DNA of 64,000 nucleotides from Halomonas halocynthiae DSM 14573 (GCF_000425725.1 NZ_KE384440.1:380317-444316), one strand, 5' to 3'. Positions 39,331 to 50,397 are shown, counted from the stretch's first letter. Program-made: numbers and translations. Notes: generated from the sequence alone by a model not told the origin.

Positions 39331-40236
39331 CTAGGCCCAACGTTCTTCTGCCGTGAAGGCCACACTGAACCAGCGGCGCTCTGCGGGAATGCTCAGGCCG
39401 GCGGTGATCTCTTCACGGATTTCATCGAGCAGTGAAACGCCTTGCTGCGCCGCGAAGTCTGGCGTGGTGATGATGTGCAATTCAATAAAATAGCCACGCC
39501 CAGCCTTGGCCACATGGCTGTAGTACGAAAGTATGCCCTCACGACGCATTACCGTTACCATCGCGGCCTGTACCTCGCGGTCCATGGCACTGGGTGCCAT
39601 ACGCAAAATTTCTTTCATGGCACGGCGTACAATATTGAATGGCACAGGAAGAAGGCATAGCGTCAGTAAGGTCAGAAGTAGCGGGTCTACATAAGGCGTG
39701 AGGTGTGCCCATTGAGTACGCTCTAGTATTGACGCGATGACAAAAGCAACCAGCAGGGCAGAGGTGATCAGTGCGGCCATCAGCCAGCCGTGCATGTCTA
39801 TGCGTACAAACTCAGACTTTGCACAGCGATTAATACGACGCTGATAGGCTGCTAGAGCGAAGCAGATAATCGCTACTATAACGGCATAAATAATGGCAAA
39901 ACCGAAAGAAAGCGGCTGCCCTCCTTCAATTAGGCCGCTAATCGCGTTAAGAAACGCATAAAAACATAGTAACAGGAGAATGCTGCCATTCAGAGCGGCT
40001 ACCAAAGGCTCAAGGTGCCAGTAACCATGTTGAAAGCGCTGACTCATCTCGCGCATGGCAAGGCGTGATACGAATAGTGCCAGCCCCGACATGGCTGCAT
40101 CTATGGTAGAAAATACCCCGTCGAACAAAATGGATTGAGAACCTGACATCAACCCAAGTGCCACCCCAAGGGCTGACACTAATAGGGTGAAAATAATGGA
40201 AACCTTCAGCGCGTGTTGTTCAAGAGTGGCTGTCAT
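39331..40236 (-). CDS. Cation diffusion facilitator (CDF) family transporter
   Basis: 301 residues with six membrane helices. The first-helix signature SQSILFDGVFSTIDAAMS and the C-terminal cytosolic domain (REGILSYYSHVAKAGRGYFIELHI) fit the CDF family. The metal is not determined; the usual Zn/Cd motifs are altered (FDGVFSTID), so another divalent metal or Na+ is possible. Confidence 0.75.
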   Translation of the reverse strand: MTATLEQHALKVSIIFTLLVSALGVALGLMSGSQSILFDGVFSTIDAAMSGLALFVSRLAMREMSQRFQHGYWHLEPLVAALNGSILLLLCFYAFLNAISGLIEGGQPLSFGFAIIYAVIVAIICFALAAYQRRINRCAKSEFVRIDMHGWLMAALITSALLVAFVIASILERTQWAHLTPYVDPLLLTLLTLCLLPVPFNIVRRAMKEILRMAPSAMDREVQAAMVTVMRREGILSYYSHVAKAGRGYFIELHIITTPDFAAQQGVSLLDEIREEITAGLSIPAERRWFSVAFTAEERWA

Positions 40237-40447
40237 GGAATGTTGTCCAAAGGACCAAGAGTAAAAGGAAAGCCTATGATAACTGAGCAGACGGGGATTC
40301 GTTAGCTAGCCCCTTGGCCTATGCTGGCGCAGGATGGTCAGCCGAGCATAGCGATTGTTCATGCTGGGCTGACGTACACTGACCACATCGCTACAATTGG
40401 CAGGGCAGTGGGCATATAACCTATTTAATACAGTGTGAGTCAATGCA

Positions 40448-41020
40448 ATGGAAGGTTTCAATGTGGCAGCTTTTTTGGCTGTTAATCAGCATGCAGGAAA
40501 AAGCCGCATTTTCGATACGCTGGTGATTGGTGTTGCTGAGTTGATGCCTTATCTATTTATTCTGGTATTGCTGGTTCTGTGGTTAGGAAAATCCGTAACA
40601 TACAAAAAAATTAGTGTGGCGGCTGGCTGTTCTGTACTGCTGGGATTGCTGACTAGCCATCTGGTGTCGCTGTTATATTTTCACCCGCGCCCATTCATGC
40701 AAAATATAGGGGAAAATCTGGTGAGTCATACACCGGACACGTCATTTCCATCGGACCACACGACGTTTCTCTTCTGCATTGCTATTTCTTTGCTGTTTCA
40801 TTGCACAACGCGAAAACTTGGCGGTGTGTTGTTGCTTTTGAGTCTGGTTGGCGGAATAGCCAGAGTTTATGTTGGCGTGCACTATCCGCTAGATATCTTT
40901 GGTGCTGCCGTGGTTGGTGGCATTTCAGCATTTTTGGTATTTTTCTTATCTGAAAGAACGCGCATAATAGAGCCCATTATGCAGAAATTAGCCAGTATCA
41001 AGTGTCCCGGAAGATACTAA
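40448..41020 (+). CDS. PAP2-family phosphatase (undecaprenyl-diphosphatase-like)
   Basis: 190 residues with about five membrane helices. PAP2 motif 2 is FPSDHTTFLFC and motif 3 is RVYVGVHYPLDIFGA; motif 1 is weak (FHPRPF). It resembles BcrC-type undecaprenyl-pyrophosphate phosphatases that recycle the cell-wall lipid carrier. Confidence 0.8.
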   Translation: MEGFNVAAFLAVNQHAGKSRIFDTLVIGVAELMPYLFILVLLVLWLGKSVTYKKISVAAGCSVLLGLLTSHLVSLLYFHPRPFMQNIGENLVSHTPDTSFPSDHTTFLFCIAISLLFHCTTRKLGGVLLLLSLVGGIARVYVGVHYPLDIFGAAVVGGISAFLVFFLSERTRIIEPIMQKLASIKCPGRY

Positions 41021-41112
41021 GCGCATGTAAACGAACATAAGTGAATGTAAAACAACAGTGCTACGCAAGCTGAGAAAGATCACCTGATTTTTTATTTAGT
41101 AAAGAGGTAAAA

Positions 41113-41583
41113 ATGGAATCAACGCATAGAAACCTGAAAGCAATTGCAATGCTGGAGGCGAGCAAAGGGGTGTTGGCCCTTATTGTTGCGTTTGGTATTC
41201 ATCTGTTTGCTGACCGCAGCCTTTTGGATATTGCCGAGGCGTTAGTTCGCCATACACACCTAAACCCAGCAAGTCATTTTCCTAGTATTTTCCTCCATGC
41301 GGCGAGTGATTATTCGAATATAAAACTGAGTTTGCTTGCGCTTGGTGCGCTTGCGTATTCAATAATGCGCCTTGCCGAAGCTTATGGCTTATGGAAAGCG
41401 AGGGCCTGGGCTGAATGGCTTTCTTTATTTAGCGGAGGAATCTATATTCCGCTTGAAATTCGTTCAATGATGACTCACCCAACGATGCTTGGCGTGGTGC
41501 TTTTTTTAATTAACCTTGCTGTTGTTTTATATATGGCCCGTTTGCTGATGATGAAACGGCGCAGCGAGAAAATGCAGGGGTAG
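41113..41583 (+). CDS. DUF2127 membrane protein
   Basis: 156 residues with four membrane helices. LKAIAMLEASKGVLALIVAFG and AYGLWKARAWAEWLSLFSGGIY are typical of DUF2127. No function is assigned to the family. An RBS (AAAGAGG) precedes the ATG. It is convergent with gadC behind a shared terminator. Confidence 0.75.
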   Translation: MESTHRNLKAIAMLEASKGVLALIVAFGIHLFADRSLLDIAEALVRHTHLNPASHFPSIFLHAASDYSNIKLSLLALGALAYSIMRLAEAYGLWKARAWAEWLSLFSGGIYIPLEIRSMMTHPTMLGVVLFLINLAVVLYMARLLMMKRRSEKMQG

Positions 41584-41610
41584 TATACGTCAATTTTCCT
41601 CATTTTTTTA

Positions 41611-41656
41611 AAAAAGCCCTGCAGCGTTCAATTATGAATAGTCTGCAGGGCTTTTT
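41611..41656. terminator. Bidirectional terminator between the DUF2127 gene and gadC
   Basis: AAAAAGCCCTGCAG (41611-41624) pairs with CTGCAGGGCTTTTT (41643-41656). T-runs exist on both strands, so it serves both convergent genes. Confidence 0.88.
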
Positions 41657-41679
41657 GAGTGAAGTGACGGTTGTGTTAT

Positions 41680-43230
41680 TTAACTTTCTGGTGTCTGTGT
41701 ACTTGTGTCATCATTTGCAACAAGGTGATGCGTTGTTCTCGCTCTTGGATGAATGAAAAAATGCCCACTGGGCGCATTGTGTGTTTTAACAGGTACCATG
41801 GATATCCCCGTCTTTTTGTTTTTCTTGTCATGAAGTGCATAAATAATAAATGGTAGCGCTGCGACAACTAAGAAGCTAACAGCAAGCAGTGTTACATAGT
41901 TGTCTGATTTTTCTCCAGATAGAGAGCTTGGCGGGAAAAAAGAAACAAAAAATGCGAGCAAGGAAATAATGAGACCTGCAGATGCTACTAAGATTTTAAA
42001 GGTGTTGTTGCCAGGAATACGGAATGCCCGTTTCTTTTCCGGTTGTTTACAAATAAGGTGTATGTAGCCAAGAAACAGCATGAAGTAGCTGCACAAGTAA
42101 ATAACTACAGTGAGTGCCAGTGCGATTAAGAACGACATGTTATTTCCGCCACCTGTGTTCGTCAAAACAATCAGCGCAATAGTCGTCAGAGATAGTTGAG
42201 AGATAACCAGGTTGACCGGTACACCATTTTTATTAACCTTTGCCAGCGACTTAGGCAAAATTCCTTTTTGTGCTGTTACATACATGCCGCGAGATGGTCC
42301 GACGATCCAAGCCGCAATTTCAGCCAGAACACCAAGCATCAATAGCGCAGCGATCACTCGAACCGTCCACTCGAAGCCTGTGCCAAAGTGAGTAACTAAA
42401 ACGTTGAATGTTTGTACGACGCCAGAAGAGAGGTTGATTTCATTATGTGGAATTACTGATGCGACAGAAAGTCCGCCAACAGAGCTTAGAAAAATGGCAG
42501 CTATCATTAGCATGATCATGGCCATGGGGTAGTCTCGGCCTGGGTTTTTCATTTCATTTACGTGTGTTGCTGAGGCTTCCACACCCATATAGCTGAGAAT
42601 AAATGCAACAAAGACGACCAAGGTGCCAACCTTTGTGAAGTCTGGGAAGAATGTTGCTGCGCTCATTTCAATTTGTAACGGAGCACCACTAATTAAATAT
42701 GAAGTGGCAAGGCCAATAAGGATTAAGGCAGGCAGTAGAATACCAGCAAAAAAACCGACTTTAGCAATCTGTGCCGTATGTTTTGTACCGCTCAGCTGAG
42801 TAAAGGCAAGCGCCCAAAGAATTACCAATCCAGCGATAGTTTTGGTAATAGGGTCAGTGTTAAGCTCTGGCCATTTAAGAATATAAGACAATGCACCGAG
42901 AACAAAATAAAGCATTGGAATAAAGCCAACAGCTATTTGTAAATAGCCAAATGAAATTGCAGCAAACCCCCATCGCTCACCTAGCGTATTGGATACCCAG
43001 GTAAATACTCCGCCTTCCTCCCAACCTTCAACGGTCGCCATCTCAGCGGCGCATAGGCCCACAGGAATAAACCAAAGGATGCCACCAAGCAGCAAAAAGA
43101 AAACAAGGCTAAAACCTGATGTTGCAAAGGTTGGATATTCATAAACAGCCATTACCATAGAGGCTGTGATAGCAAAAAAACCAAGCAGCGACAGCTGACT
43201 GGTCGTTGGTGCCGTATTGGTATGCTTCAT
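41680..43230 (-). CDS. gadC: Glutamate:GABA antiporter GadC
   Basis: 516 residues, similar to E. coli GadC (511). Twelve membrane helices; the APC fold shows [41 protein letters not shown] and [19 protein letters not shown]. The C-terminal tail with [10 protein letters not shown] matches the pH-sensing C-plug. It lies 103 bp after gadB on the same strand, forming the acid-resistance pair that imports glutamate and exports GABA. Confidence 0.9.
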   Translation of the reverse strand: MKHTNTAPTTSQLSLLGFFAITASMVMAVYEYPTFATSGFSLVFFLLLGGILWFIPVGLCAAEMATVEGWEEGGVFTWVSNTLGERWGFAAISFGYLQIAVGFIPMLYFVLGALSYILKWPELNTDPITKTIAGLVILWALAFTQLSGTKHTAQIAKVGFFAGILLPALILIGLATSYLISGAPLQIEMSAATFFPDFTKVGTLVVFVAFILSYMGVEASATHVNEMKNPGRDYPMAMIMLMIAAIFLSSVGGLSVASVIPHNEINLSSGVVQTFNVLVTHFGTGFEWTVRVIAALLMLGVLAEIAAWIVGPSRGMYVTAQKGILPKSLAKVNKNGVPVNLVISQLSLTTIALIVLTNTGGGNNMSFLIALALTVVIYLCSYFMLFLGYIHLICKQPEKKRAFRIPGNNTFKILVASAGLIISLLAFFVSFFPPSSLSGEKSDNYVTLLAVSFLVVAALPFIIYALHDKKNKKTGISMVPVKTHNAPSGHFFIHPRARTTHHLVANDDTSTQTPES

Positions 43231-43333
43231 AGTTACACCCTACATTTTTAAGGTAGTGGAAAACGAGATGTAGGTTGAGATAAACGCTTGGGGAAAAGAG
43301 CTATCCCAAGCGCTAATCGTCAAATACAGGTGT

Positions 43334-44734
43334 TTACCCGTGATTAAACCCGCTGGCTTCTTCTTCAGTTAACGGCTGACTTACGGGGTGCTTTTCGAAA
43401 TGCTCCAGCGCACGCTTCATGTCCTCAATGAGTAGGCTGGCTAGGTCGTAGCTCACGCCGTGGCGAACAAGAATGCGCTGAACGACCAAGTCTTCACGGT
43501 CGGCAGGCATGGAATAAGCAGGCACCTGCCATCCGCGGCTGCGCAAGCGGTCTGCTAGGTCATACAGGGTATAGTCGCCAGTATTGGCGTTTTCTTTAAG
43601 TTTCCAGGCAAGGGCCGGGATTCCTTTTTCGCTGTCACCTTCGAAAATCATTTCAAAGGGGCCCAGTTTTGCTATTTCGCGCGACAGGTATTGAGCGGTG
43701 CTATAACAGGCATTGTGTATTTTTGTGTAACCTTCACGACCTAAACGCAAAAAGTTGTAGTACTGGGCAATAATTTGCCCGCCAGGGCGTGAAAAGTTCA
43801 AGGCGAACGTGGGCATATTGCCGCCAAGATAGTTAACGTTAAAAATCAGCTCTTCCGGAAGGTCGCTTGCTTCGCGCCAAATGACCCAGCCTGAGCCAAG
43901 TGGTGCCAGGCCAAATTTATGGCCAGACGCGTTAATTGACTTCACGCGCGGTAGACGAAAATCCCACGCAACATCTGGTGCGCAGAAGGGCGCAAGAAAA
44001 CCGCCGCTGGCACCATCAACATGCATAGGGATATCAAGGCCTGTCTCTTCCTGCAGCTTGTCTAGTGCATCATGCACTTCTTTTACAGGTTCATACTGGC
44101 AGGTAAACGTTACGCCCATGGTCGGAACGACGCCGATGGTGTTTTCGTCAACTCGTTTGATGACTTCTTCTGGTGTCATCATGAGGCGGTCGCCTTCCAA
44201 GGGAATTTCACGAAGCTCAACGTCAAAGTAGCGCGCAAATTTGTGCCAGCAAATTTGTACCGGGCCACAAATCAGGTTGGGTTTGTCCGTGGGTTTTCCC
44301 TCAGCAGCACGCTTTTTCCGCCATTGCCATTTTAACGCTAAGCCACCGAGCATCGCGGCCTCTGACGAGCCTATGGTTGAACAGCCAAGTGTGGTGTCGG
44401 GGGTGGGCGAGTTCCATAGGTCAGCCAGCATATTTACGCAGCGGGTTTCGATTTCCGCCGTTTGAGGATACTCATCCTTATCGATCATGTTTTTATCGAT
44501 TGAGATATCCATCAATTGACGAATTTCGTCATCAACCCAGGTTTGGCAGAAGGTTGCCAGGTTTTGTCGCGAATTACCGTCTAGGATCAGTTCGTCACGA
44601 ACGGCGTTAAAAATATTACGCGGTGAAGACTCATTGTCGGGAATCTTCTTTTTTGGCATTTCTGAAGACAGTTCTATTGATGAATAAACGTCATCATTTT
44701 CGAAATGAGTAGATAAGCCTTTGTTTTTTTTCAT
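43334..44734 (-). CDS. gadB: Glutamate decarboxylase
   Basis: 466 residues from the ATG at 44734, which has GAGG upstream; an ATG at 44749 is in frame. The length equals E. coli GadB. The PLP lysine is in [14 protein letters not shown] and the Asp in [11 protein letters not shown]. It converts glutamate to GABA and consumes a cytosolic proton. The gene order gadB-gadC matches the glutamate-dependent acid resistance system. The 241-bp upstream region is AT-rich and presumably holds the promoter. Confidence 0.93.
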   Translation of the reverse strand: MKKNKGLSTHFENDDVYSSIELSSEMPKKKIPDNESSPRNIFNAVRDELILDGNSRQNLATFCQTWVDDEIRQLMDISIDKNMIDKDEYPQTAEIETRCVNMLADLWNSPTPDTTLGCSTIGSSEAAMLGGLALKWQWRKKRAAEGKPTDKPNLICGPVQICWHKFARYFDVELREIPLEGDRLMMTPEEVIKRVDENTIGVVPTMGVTFTCQYEPVKEVHDALDKLQEETGLDIPMHVDGASGGFLAPFCAPDVAWDFRLPRVKSINASGHKFGLAPLGSGWVIWREASDLPEELIFNVNYLGGNMPTFALNFSRPGGQIIAQYYNFLRLGREGYTKIHNACYSTAQYLSREIAKLGPFEMIFEGDSEKGIPALAWKLKENANTGDYTLYDLADRLRSRGWQVPAYSMPADREDLVVQRILVRHGVSYDLASLLIEDMKRALEHFEKHPVSQPLTEEEASGFNHG

Positions 44735-44975
44735 CTCTTTTTTCCTCATCTATGTATTTGAAAAATATAAAATTGCTTGAAAAAATTAACATACATTAAT
44801 CTTTTAAACAATTACATGTTGCCAGCGAAGTATGACGTTTGTCTTACGACGTTTTTGTGAGCCAACTTGCCCCTTTGCATCAGCCGAGGCGGACTGTATA
44901 GGTAAAGCCCTTATCATATAGTGTGGCATTTTATAAAGAACCTGGGTGGAGGGGGAATGCGCCGCGTGTATAACG

Positions 44976-45983
44976 CTACGTTTTATCTTCTCCATAGATC
45001 AAATCGATAAACTCATTGCGGTTTACATCGCCAACGTAGGGATAGAGGTCAATCGTTTTTAGGGCGTTTTCTATCTCGAGCTTGTCGTAGCGTATGCCGG
45101 TTAAGGCGTCTTCGATCTCGCTAATGGGGCGTTGGCCGAAAAAATCACCGTAAATTTTAACATTTTCAATAATGCCGCCGCGCTTTACCTTAAGGCGAAA
45201 GTCAATAATGCCTGCCGTAAAATGCCGCGTGCGCTGGATGTCAAAATCAGGCGAGCGGCCGTAGTTCCAGTCCCATTGGCGGTATTTTTCGTCAACGAGT
45301 GTGTTGATGCTGGTCCAGTCATCGGCGCTCAAGTGATAGGTTTTTCGCTCGGTGCCCTCGGGGAAAAGGCTTGCCAGTATCTTTTCTTTGAAGGCGTCGG
45401 TAGAAAGCGGATCTTCCAGAAACTCAGCAATATTAGCGACCCGCGCCCGAGCAGACTTGTGCCCCTTGGAGGTGATTTTTGTCATTTTTACATCAAGCGC
45501 TTTAGCTACTTGGCTAAGATCACAGTCCAGCAGCAAGGTGCCGTGATTGAACATGCGTTTGGTAGATGAGAACTGGGCGTTGCCGGAAATCTTTTTATCA
45601 CCTACCACGATGTCGTTTCGCCCCTTCATCTCGGCCGGCACATCCAGGGCGTTTAGTACCTTAATGATTGGTGCTGCAAACTGCTTGAAATTGTTCAGCT
45701 TGTCTTTAGAGAAGTCAGTCAGAAAGCTGAAATTAAGGTTGCCGTGATCGTGGTAGACCGCGCCACCGCCCGAGATGCGTCGTACGACATGGATACCGTG
45801 CTCATCGATATACGACTGATGAATTTCTTCCAGGGTGTTCTGGTTACGGCCAATGATGATGGATGGCGCGTTGATATAGAACAACAGATAATCCTCACCC
45901 GCAGGCAGGTGGCGAATGCAGTGCTCTTCGATAGCGAGGTTGATATGCGGGTCGGTAATGCCTTCGTTGTCGATGTAAATCAT
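44976..45983 (-). CDS. lplA: Lipoate-protein ligase A
   Basis: 335 residues from the ATG at 45983 (MIYIDNEGITDPH); a longer frame to 46073 lacks support. It attaches free lipoate to E2 and GcvH lipoyl domains via lipoyl-AMP. Seen: RRISGGGAVYHDHGNLNFSFL and the catalytic Lys region DIVVGDKKISGNAQ. It is divergent from the OsmC-YcaO gene with 234 bp between. Confidence 0.88.
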   Translation of the reverse strand: MIYIDNEGITDPHINLAIEEHCIRHLPAGEDYLLFYINAPSIIIGRNQNTLEEIHQSYIDEHGIHVVRRISGGGAVYHDHGNLNFSFLTDFSKDKLNNFKQFAAPIIKVLNALDVPAEMKGRNDIVVGDKKISGNAQFSSTKRMFNHGTLLLDCDLSQVAKALDVKMTKITSKGHKSARARVANIAEFLEDPLSTDAFKEKILASLFPEGTERKTYHLSADDWTSINTLVDEKYRQWDWNYGRSPDFDIQRTRHFTAGIIDFRLKVKRGGIIENVKIYGDFFGQRPISEIEDALTGIRYDKLEIENALKTIDLYPYVGDVNRNEFIDLIYGEDKT

Positions 45984-46217
45984 GGTAAACCTGCTAATAC
46001 GGTGGGCGGTAGCGGCAAAAAAACAGCGGCTAAAAAGGGGGCTAATGCATGGCCGTTGAGCATATCGCGCCATCAGCCAGAGTCAAATCATGCTGCTGGG
46101 TAGCTCGGGTTGGCCAGGCTCTTGGCCATATTTCGTCGATCCAGGCAGACACTTCTTGCTAAAACCGTGATAATGCTTGGCCTCGTTCGCCCATCTTTAA
46201 CGTTCTTTCGGTGCCCC

Positions 46218-48425
46218 ATGGAAATCAAGGTCAACTATCTCGACAACCTCCGCCTGGAGGCTAAGTTTGATGACTTCACGGTTATCTCCGACCAGCCTAT
46301 CCGCTATAAGGGTGACGGCTCGGCGCCGGGGCCTTTCGACTACTTTTTGGCATCGTCAGCGATGTGTGCGGCCTATTTCGTTAAGGTTTACTGTAACGCT
46401 CGGGATATTCCCACCGAGAATATTCGCCTGTCGCAGAACAACATCGTTGACCCGGAGAATCGTTATAAGCAGATTTTCCGCATTCAGGTGGAGTTACCGG
46501 AAGATATTTCTGACAAAGACCGCCAGGGCATTCTGCGCTCCATCGACCGCTGTACGGTAAAAAAGGTGGTGCAAACCGGTCCCGAGTTTCAGATTGACGT
46601 GGTGGAAAGCATCGATCAGGATGCCGAGGCATTGCTGATGGGAAAAGCGCTGGGTGAAGCGGACGGTGACGGCACTTGGATAGAAGGTAAAGACCTGCCG
46701 CTAGAGCAGACCATTGCTAACATGACCGGTATTCTGGCCGAGTTGGGCATGAAGATTGAAATTGCCTCCTGGCGTAACATCGTGCCGCATGTTTGGTCGC
46801 TGCATATTCGCGACGCTGCCTCCCCAATGTGCTTTACCAACGGCAAGGGCTCCACCAAGGAAAGTGCGCTCTGCTCGGCGTTGGGTGAGTTTATTGAGAG
46901 AACCAATTTTAACTTCTTTTATAACGACCAGTTTTTTGGCCAGGATATTGCCAATGCTGAGTTTGTTCATTATCCCAACGAGAAATGGTTCTTGCCAGGG
47001 CCGAGTGACGCCTTGCCTGACGGCATTCTTGATGCTTACTGCCGCGAAATTTATGACCCAGAAGGGGAGCTGTGCGGCTCCAACCTGATCGATACTAACT
47101 CCGGCCGAGCGGATCGTGGCATTGTTGCGCTGCCTTTCGTGCGCCACTCTGATGGTGAAGCCATTTACTTCCCTTCTAACCTGATTGAGAACCTTTACCT
47201 CAGTAACGGTATGAGCGCAGGTAATACGTTGGCTGAAGCTCAGGTACAATGTTTATCAGAAATTTTTGAGCGAGCGGTAAAGCGGCAAATTATTGAAGAA
47301 GAGCTGGTGCTGCCTGATATTCCTCAAGATGTGTTGGCGCGCTACCCTGATATTGTTGAAGGCATTGACGCGCTGGAAGCCCAGGGCTTTCCCGTGTTGG
47401 TTAAAGACGCCTCCTTGGGCGGCCAGTTCCCAGTGGCCTGTGTCACTCTGATGAACCCAAAAACTGGCGGCGTGTTTGCTAGCTTTGGTGCTCACCCGAG
47501 TTTTCATGTGGCCTTGGAGCGCACCTTCACTGAATTGCTTCAAGGGCGTAGCTTTGAGGGCTTCAATGACTTTCTGCCGCCCACCTTCAATTCCATGGCG
47601 ATCACCGAACCCAACAATTCTGTGGAGCACTTCATTGACTCGTCTGGGGTGATTTCTTGGCGCTTTTTCAGTTCTCGCTCCGATATAGAGTTCTGCGACT
47701 GGGACTTTACCAACGGTGGCAGCTACAGCAACGAAGAGGAAAGTGCAGCGCTGTTCGGCATTCTTGATGAGCTAGAGTTAGAGTCATATGTGGCTGTGCG
47801 AGAAGAGTTAGGCGCGCCGGTCTGCCGCATTCTGGTACCCGGTTTCTCAGAGGTGTACCCAGTGGAAGATCTGGTGTGGGACAACACCAACATGGCCCTC
47901 GATTACCGTGAAGATATTCTTAACCTGCACCGCCTGAGCGACGACCAGCTAGCTGCACTGCTGGAGCGCCTGGAAGAAAGCCAGCTTGATGAACATATGA
48001 CGATCATCAGCCTGATTGGAATTGAGTTTGACGAAAATACCATTTGGGGCCAGCTCTCTATTTTAGAGCTCAAACTGCTGATCAGCCTAGCGCTGGGGCA
48101 GCACGATGATGCCCTTGAGCGAGTTGAAATGTTCCTGCAATACAACGACAACACCGTAGAGCGCAACCTGTTCTACCGCGCAGTGCAAGCGGTACTGGAA
48201 ATTGTGCTGGATGATGAGCTTGAGGTGGCAGACTTCCGCTATAACCTCAGTCGCATGTTCGGTGCAGAGACAATCGACGCGGTGATCGGCTCGGTTGACG
48301 GTGATGTGCGCTTCCACGGGCTCACTCCAACGAGTATGACGTTAGAAGGGCTAGAGAAGCACCAACGCTTAATTGAGAGCTACAAAAAGCTACATACGGC
48401 CCGCGCCGTTCAAGCAGGCATTTGA
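46218..48425 (+). CDS. OsmC-YcaO fusion protein
   Basis: 735 residues from the ATG at 46218. The N-terminal part (about 1-135) is OsmC-like (GPFDYFLASSAMCAAYFVKVYCNARDI), followed by a YcaO domain (about 180-540) with GKGSTKESALCSALGEFIER and a C-terminal helical tail. E. coli YcaO (586 aa) helps RimO methylthiolate ribosomal protein S12; the OsmC fusion is a known variant of the family. The ATP-binding Glu-rich elements (EAQVQCLSEIFERAVK) are present. Role inferred from the family. Confidence 0.85.
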   Translation: MEIKVNYLDNLRLEAKFDDFTVISDQPIRYKGDGSAPGPFDYFLASSAMCAAYFVKVYCNARDIPTENIRLSQNNIVDPENRYKQIFRIQVELPEDISDKDRQGILRSIDRCTVKKVVQTGPEFQIDVVESIDQDAEALLMGKALGEADGDGTWIEGKDLPLEQTIANMTGILAELGMKIEIASWRNIVPHVWSLHIRDAASPMCFTNGKGSTKESALCSALGEFIERTNFNFFYNDQFFGQDIANAEFVHYPNEKWFLPGPSDALPDGILDAYCREIYDPEGELCGSNLIDTNSGRADRGIVALPFVRHSDGEAIYFPSNLIENLYLSNGMSAGNTLAEAQVQCLSEIFERAVKRQIIEEELVLPDIPQDVLARYPDIVEGIDALEAQGFPVLVKDASLGGQFPVACVTLMNPKTGGVFASFGAHPSFHVALERTFTELLQGRSFEGFNDFLPPTFNSMAITEPNNSVEHFIDSSGVISWRFFSSRSDIEFCDWDFTNGGSYSNEEESAALFGILDELELESYVAVREELGAPVCRILVPGFSEVYPVEDLVWDNTNMALDYREDILNLHRLSDDQLAALLERLEESQLDEHMTIISLIGIEFDENTIWGQLSILELKLLISLALGQHDDALERVEMFLQYNDNTVERNLFYRAVQAVLEIVLDDELEVADFRYNLSRMFGAETIDAVIGSVDGDVRFHGLTPTSMTLEGLEKHQRLIESYKKLHTARAVQAGI

Positions 48426-48452
48426 AAACACAGTGCCAGAGCAATCAAAATA

Positions 48453-48473
48453 GCGCTAACGCCGTGTTAGCGC
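48453..48473 (+). terminator. Weak hairpin after the OsmC-YcaO gene
   Basis: GCGCTAAC and GTTAGCGC pair perfectly (8 bp, 5-nt loop) 27 bp past the stop. No T-run follows, so the terminator call is uncertain. Confidence 0.4.
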
Positions 48474-48537
48474 AAAAATCAGGCCATATCTCAGGGCATT
48501 AACTAGGGCACCAATATAAGGGCAGGGCAAGATAGAC

Positions 48538-49221
48538 ATGATACTGGATTATCAATGGCTTCATGACATAGTGCGTAAGCGTTTCGACACTGACGAGGCC
48601 ATGGAAGGCGCTCTGCCTAAGCCATTAACAACAAATGAGTTAAAGCAGCTGGGAGATGACCGCTATCTTTCAGCCATGAGCCAGCGCGTGTTTCGAGCAG
48701 GTATGAAACACTCGGTGGTTGATGCCAAATGGCCTGACTTCGAGCAGGCTTTTTGGGGATTTGAGCCCGAGAAGCTGGTACTGCTTAGCCCAGAGCAAAT
48801 TGACGGCTACCTGACGAATGAGCGACTCATTCGCCACCGCACGAAACTACAAACCATTCCTAAAAACGCCCAGTTCATTTTAGATATTCGCCAAGAGTAC
48901 GGCTCCAGCTTTGGCGAGTTTATTGCCAGTTGGCCAAGTAGAGACATCATCGGCCTATGGCAAATATTAGCCAAGCGTGGTGCTCGGCTGGGTGGGCGCT
49001 CAGCAGCAAGTTTTTTACGGCTGGTCGGCAAAGATACTTTCCTGCTAACTAGCGATGTTGTGGCACGCCTGGTCGCCGCCGGCATTATTGACAGCGAACC
49101 AACAAGCCAGCGCGACAAACAGTGGGTGCAAGATGCTTTTAACGAACTGCAGCAAGCATCAGGAAGGCCGCTATGCCAGCTTTCAGCGATGCTTTCGTTA
49201 ACTATTAACCCACGTTGCTAA
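48538..49221 (+). CDS. DNA-3-methyladenine glycosylase I family protein
   Basis: 227 residues. The Tag-type fold is seen in YLSAMSQRVFRAGMKHSVV, LIRHRTKLQTIPKNAQFIL and the C-terminal lysis-like helix region. Tag removes 3-methyladenine from DNA. It is the last chromosomal gene before the integron. The 193 bp to the integrase (49222-49414) hold no recognisable feature. Confidence 0.8.
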   Translation: MILDYQWLHDIVRKRFDTDEAMEGALPKPLTTNELKQLGDDRYLSAMSQRVFRAGMKHSVVDAKWPDFEQAFWGFEPEKLVLLSPEQIDGYLTNERLIRHRTKLQTIPKNAQFILDIRQEYGSSFGEFIASWPSRDIIGLWQILAKRGARLGGRSAASFLRLVGKDTFLLTSDVVARLVAAGIIDSEPTSQRDKQWVQDAFNELQQASGRPLCQLSAMLSLTINPRC

Positions 49222-49414
49222 CCGGCAGCCAGTGTGGATAAACCAAAGCGATGAACAAGTCTGCGCTACGACCAAGGTGCAGGTGGGCACTAATGTTAAC
49301 TTTGCTTATGCTAAGCAGGAAATGATAGAAGACCAACCAACGATTCTGAGGGTTAGGAGCCATCTTAGCGCGCAGAGCAGGAGGCGGTAGCGTGCCCGAA
49401 TTCCACGATTTTCC

Positions 49415-50380
49415 CTACCCCAGAGGGCTTCTCACGCCGGCAAAGCCTTTGCCCAGAACATGTGTATAGATCTGGGGCGTCTCTAAGCTCTTGTGCCCCA
49501 GCAACTCTTGAACGGTGCGGATATCCGTTCCCTGGCTAAGCAACTGAGTGGCGAAACTATGCCGCAGAGTGTGGCAGGAGCCGAGGCGAGTTAGCGATGC
49601 GGCTCGCATGGCTTGCCTGACTGCCCTTTGTACTGCTGATGGATGAATATGGTGTAGAACTACCTTCCCATCCATATCGCAGCAGGGCCGAGAGGCAGGA
49701 AAAAGCCACTGCCAAGACAAAGAGATGCCTGCATTGGGGTACTTGCGATCCAGCGCGTGGGGTAGCGTCACCGATACCCGGCCATGATCAAGGCGATAGT
49801 CAAGTTGCTGTTTGGCCGTGGAGGTTTGGTGCTGTAAAGCAGTAACACTGGTGGCTGGGAGTAAGGTGGTTCTGTCTTTGTCGCCTTTACCCGCTCTCAC
49901 TGTAATCACTTGGCGCTCGAAATCGATATCTCGAACGCGCAGGCGGCATGTTTCGATGAGCCGCAGCCCTGAACCATACATCAGTGCTCCCATAAGATAC
50001 ATGGGGCCGGAAAGGTGGCTCAGTACGCGCATTACTTCCTCATGAGGTAGCACCACTGGCAACCGGCGAGGGCGCTTGGCGCGTGAAAATTCACCGATCT
50101 CCCCCAAGGGCTGCTCAAGAACCTGACGATAAAGGAAGACGATAGCATTCAGCGCCTGGTTCTGAGTGGCAGCCGCCACCTGGCGCTTTACCGCAAGGTG
50201 CTCCAGAAAAACACGCACCTCGGAAGCACCCATGCTGGCTGGGTGGCGCACACCATGAAAGCGAATGAAGTCGCGTATCCAATAGCAGTAAGTTTTCTCG
50301 GTACGCGGGCTGTAGCGCTTCACCCGCATGGTAGCTTTGACACGATCCATGAGTTTTGGCGGCTTGGTCTGCGTATCCAT
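49415..50380 (-). CDS. intI: Integron integrase (tyrosine recombinase IntI)
   Basis: 321 residues. N-terminal SAM-like domain (15-95) and catalytic domain with Arg140 ([13 protein letters not shown]), His270 and Arg273 (CHTLRHSF), His296 and the nucleophile Tyr305 (IYTHV). The integron-specific insertion is seen at about 213-228 ([16 protein letters not shown]), which separates IntI from XerC/D. The C-terminus [12 protein letters not shown] is IntI-like. All catalytic residues are present, so it should be active. It is transcribed away from the cassettes. A LexA box 18 bp upstream of its ATG suggests SOS control. Confidence 0.96.
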   Translation of the reverse strand: MDTQTKPPKLMDRVKATMRVKRYSPRTEKTYCYWIRDFIRFHGVRHPASMGASEVRVFLEHLAVKRQVAAATQNQALNAIVFLYRQVLEQPLGEIGEFSRAKRPRRLPVVLPHEEVMRVLSHLSGPMYLMGALMYGSGLRLIETCRLRVRDIDFERQVITVRAGKGDKDRTTLLPATSVTALQHQTSTAKQQLDYRLDHGRVSVTLPHALDRKYPNAGISLSWQWLFPASRPCCDMDGKVVLHHIHPSAVQRAVRQAMRAASLTRLGSCHTLRHSFATQLLSQGTDIRTVQELLGHKSLETPQIYTHVLGKGFAGVRSPLG

Positions 50381-50397
50381 ACGACAGCTCTCTTTAT

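Noticed and set aside
48453..48473. Hairpin with GTTAGCG as an attC
   Set aside because: There is no paired R''/L'' arrangement and it lies upstream of the integrase.
49222..49414. Gene or attC between the tag-type gene and intI
   Set aside because: No open frame or GTTRRRY pair of use was found.
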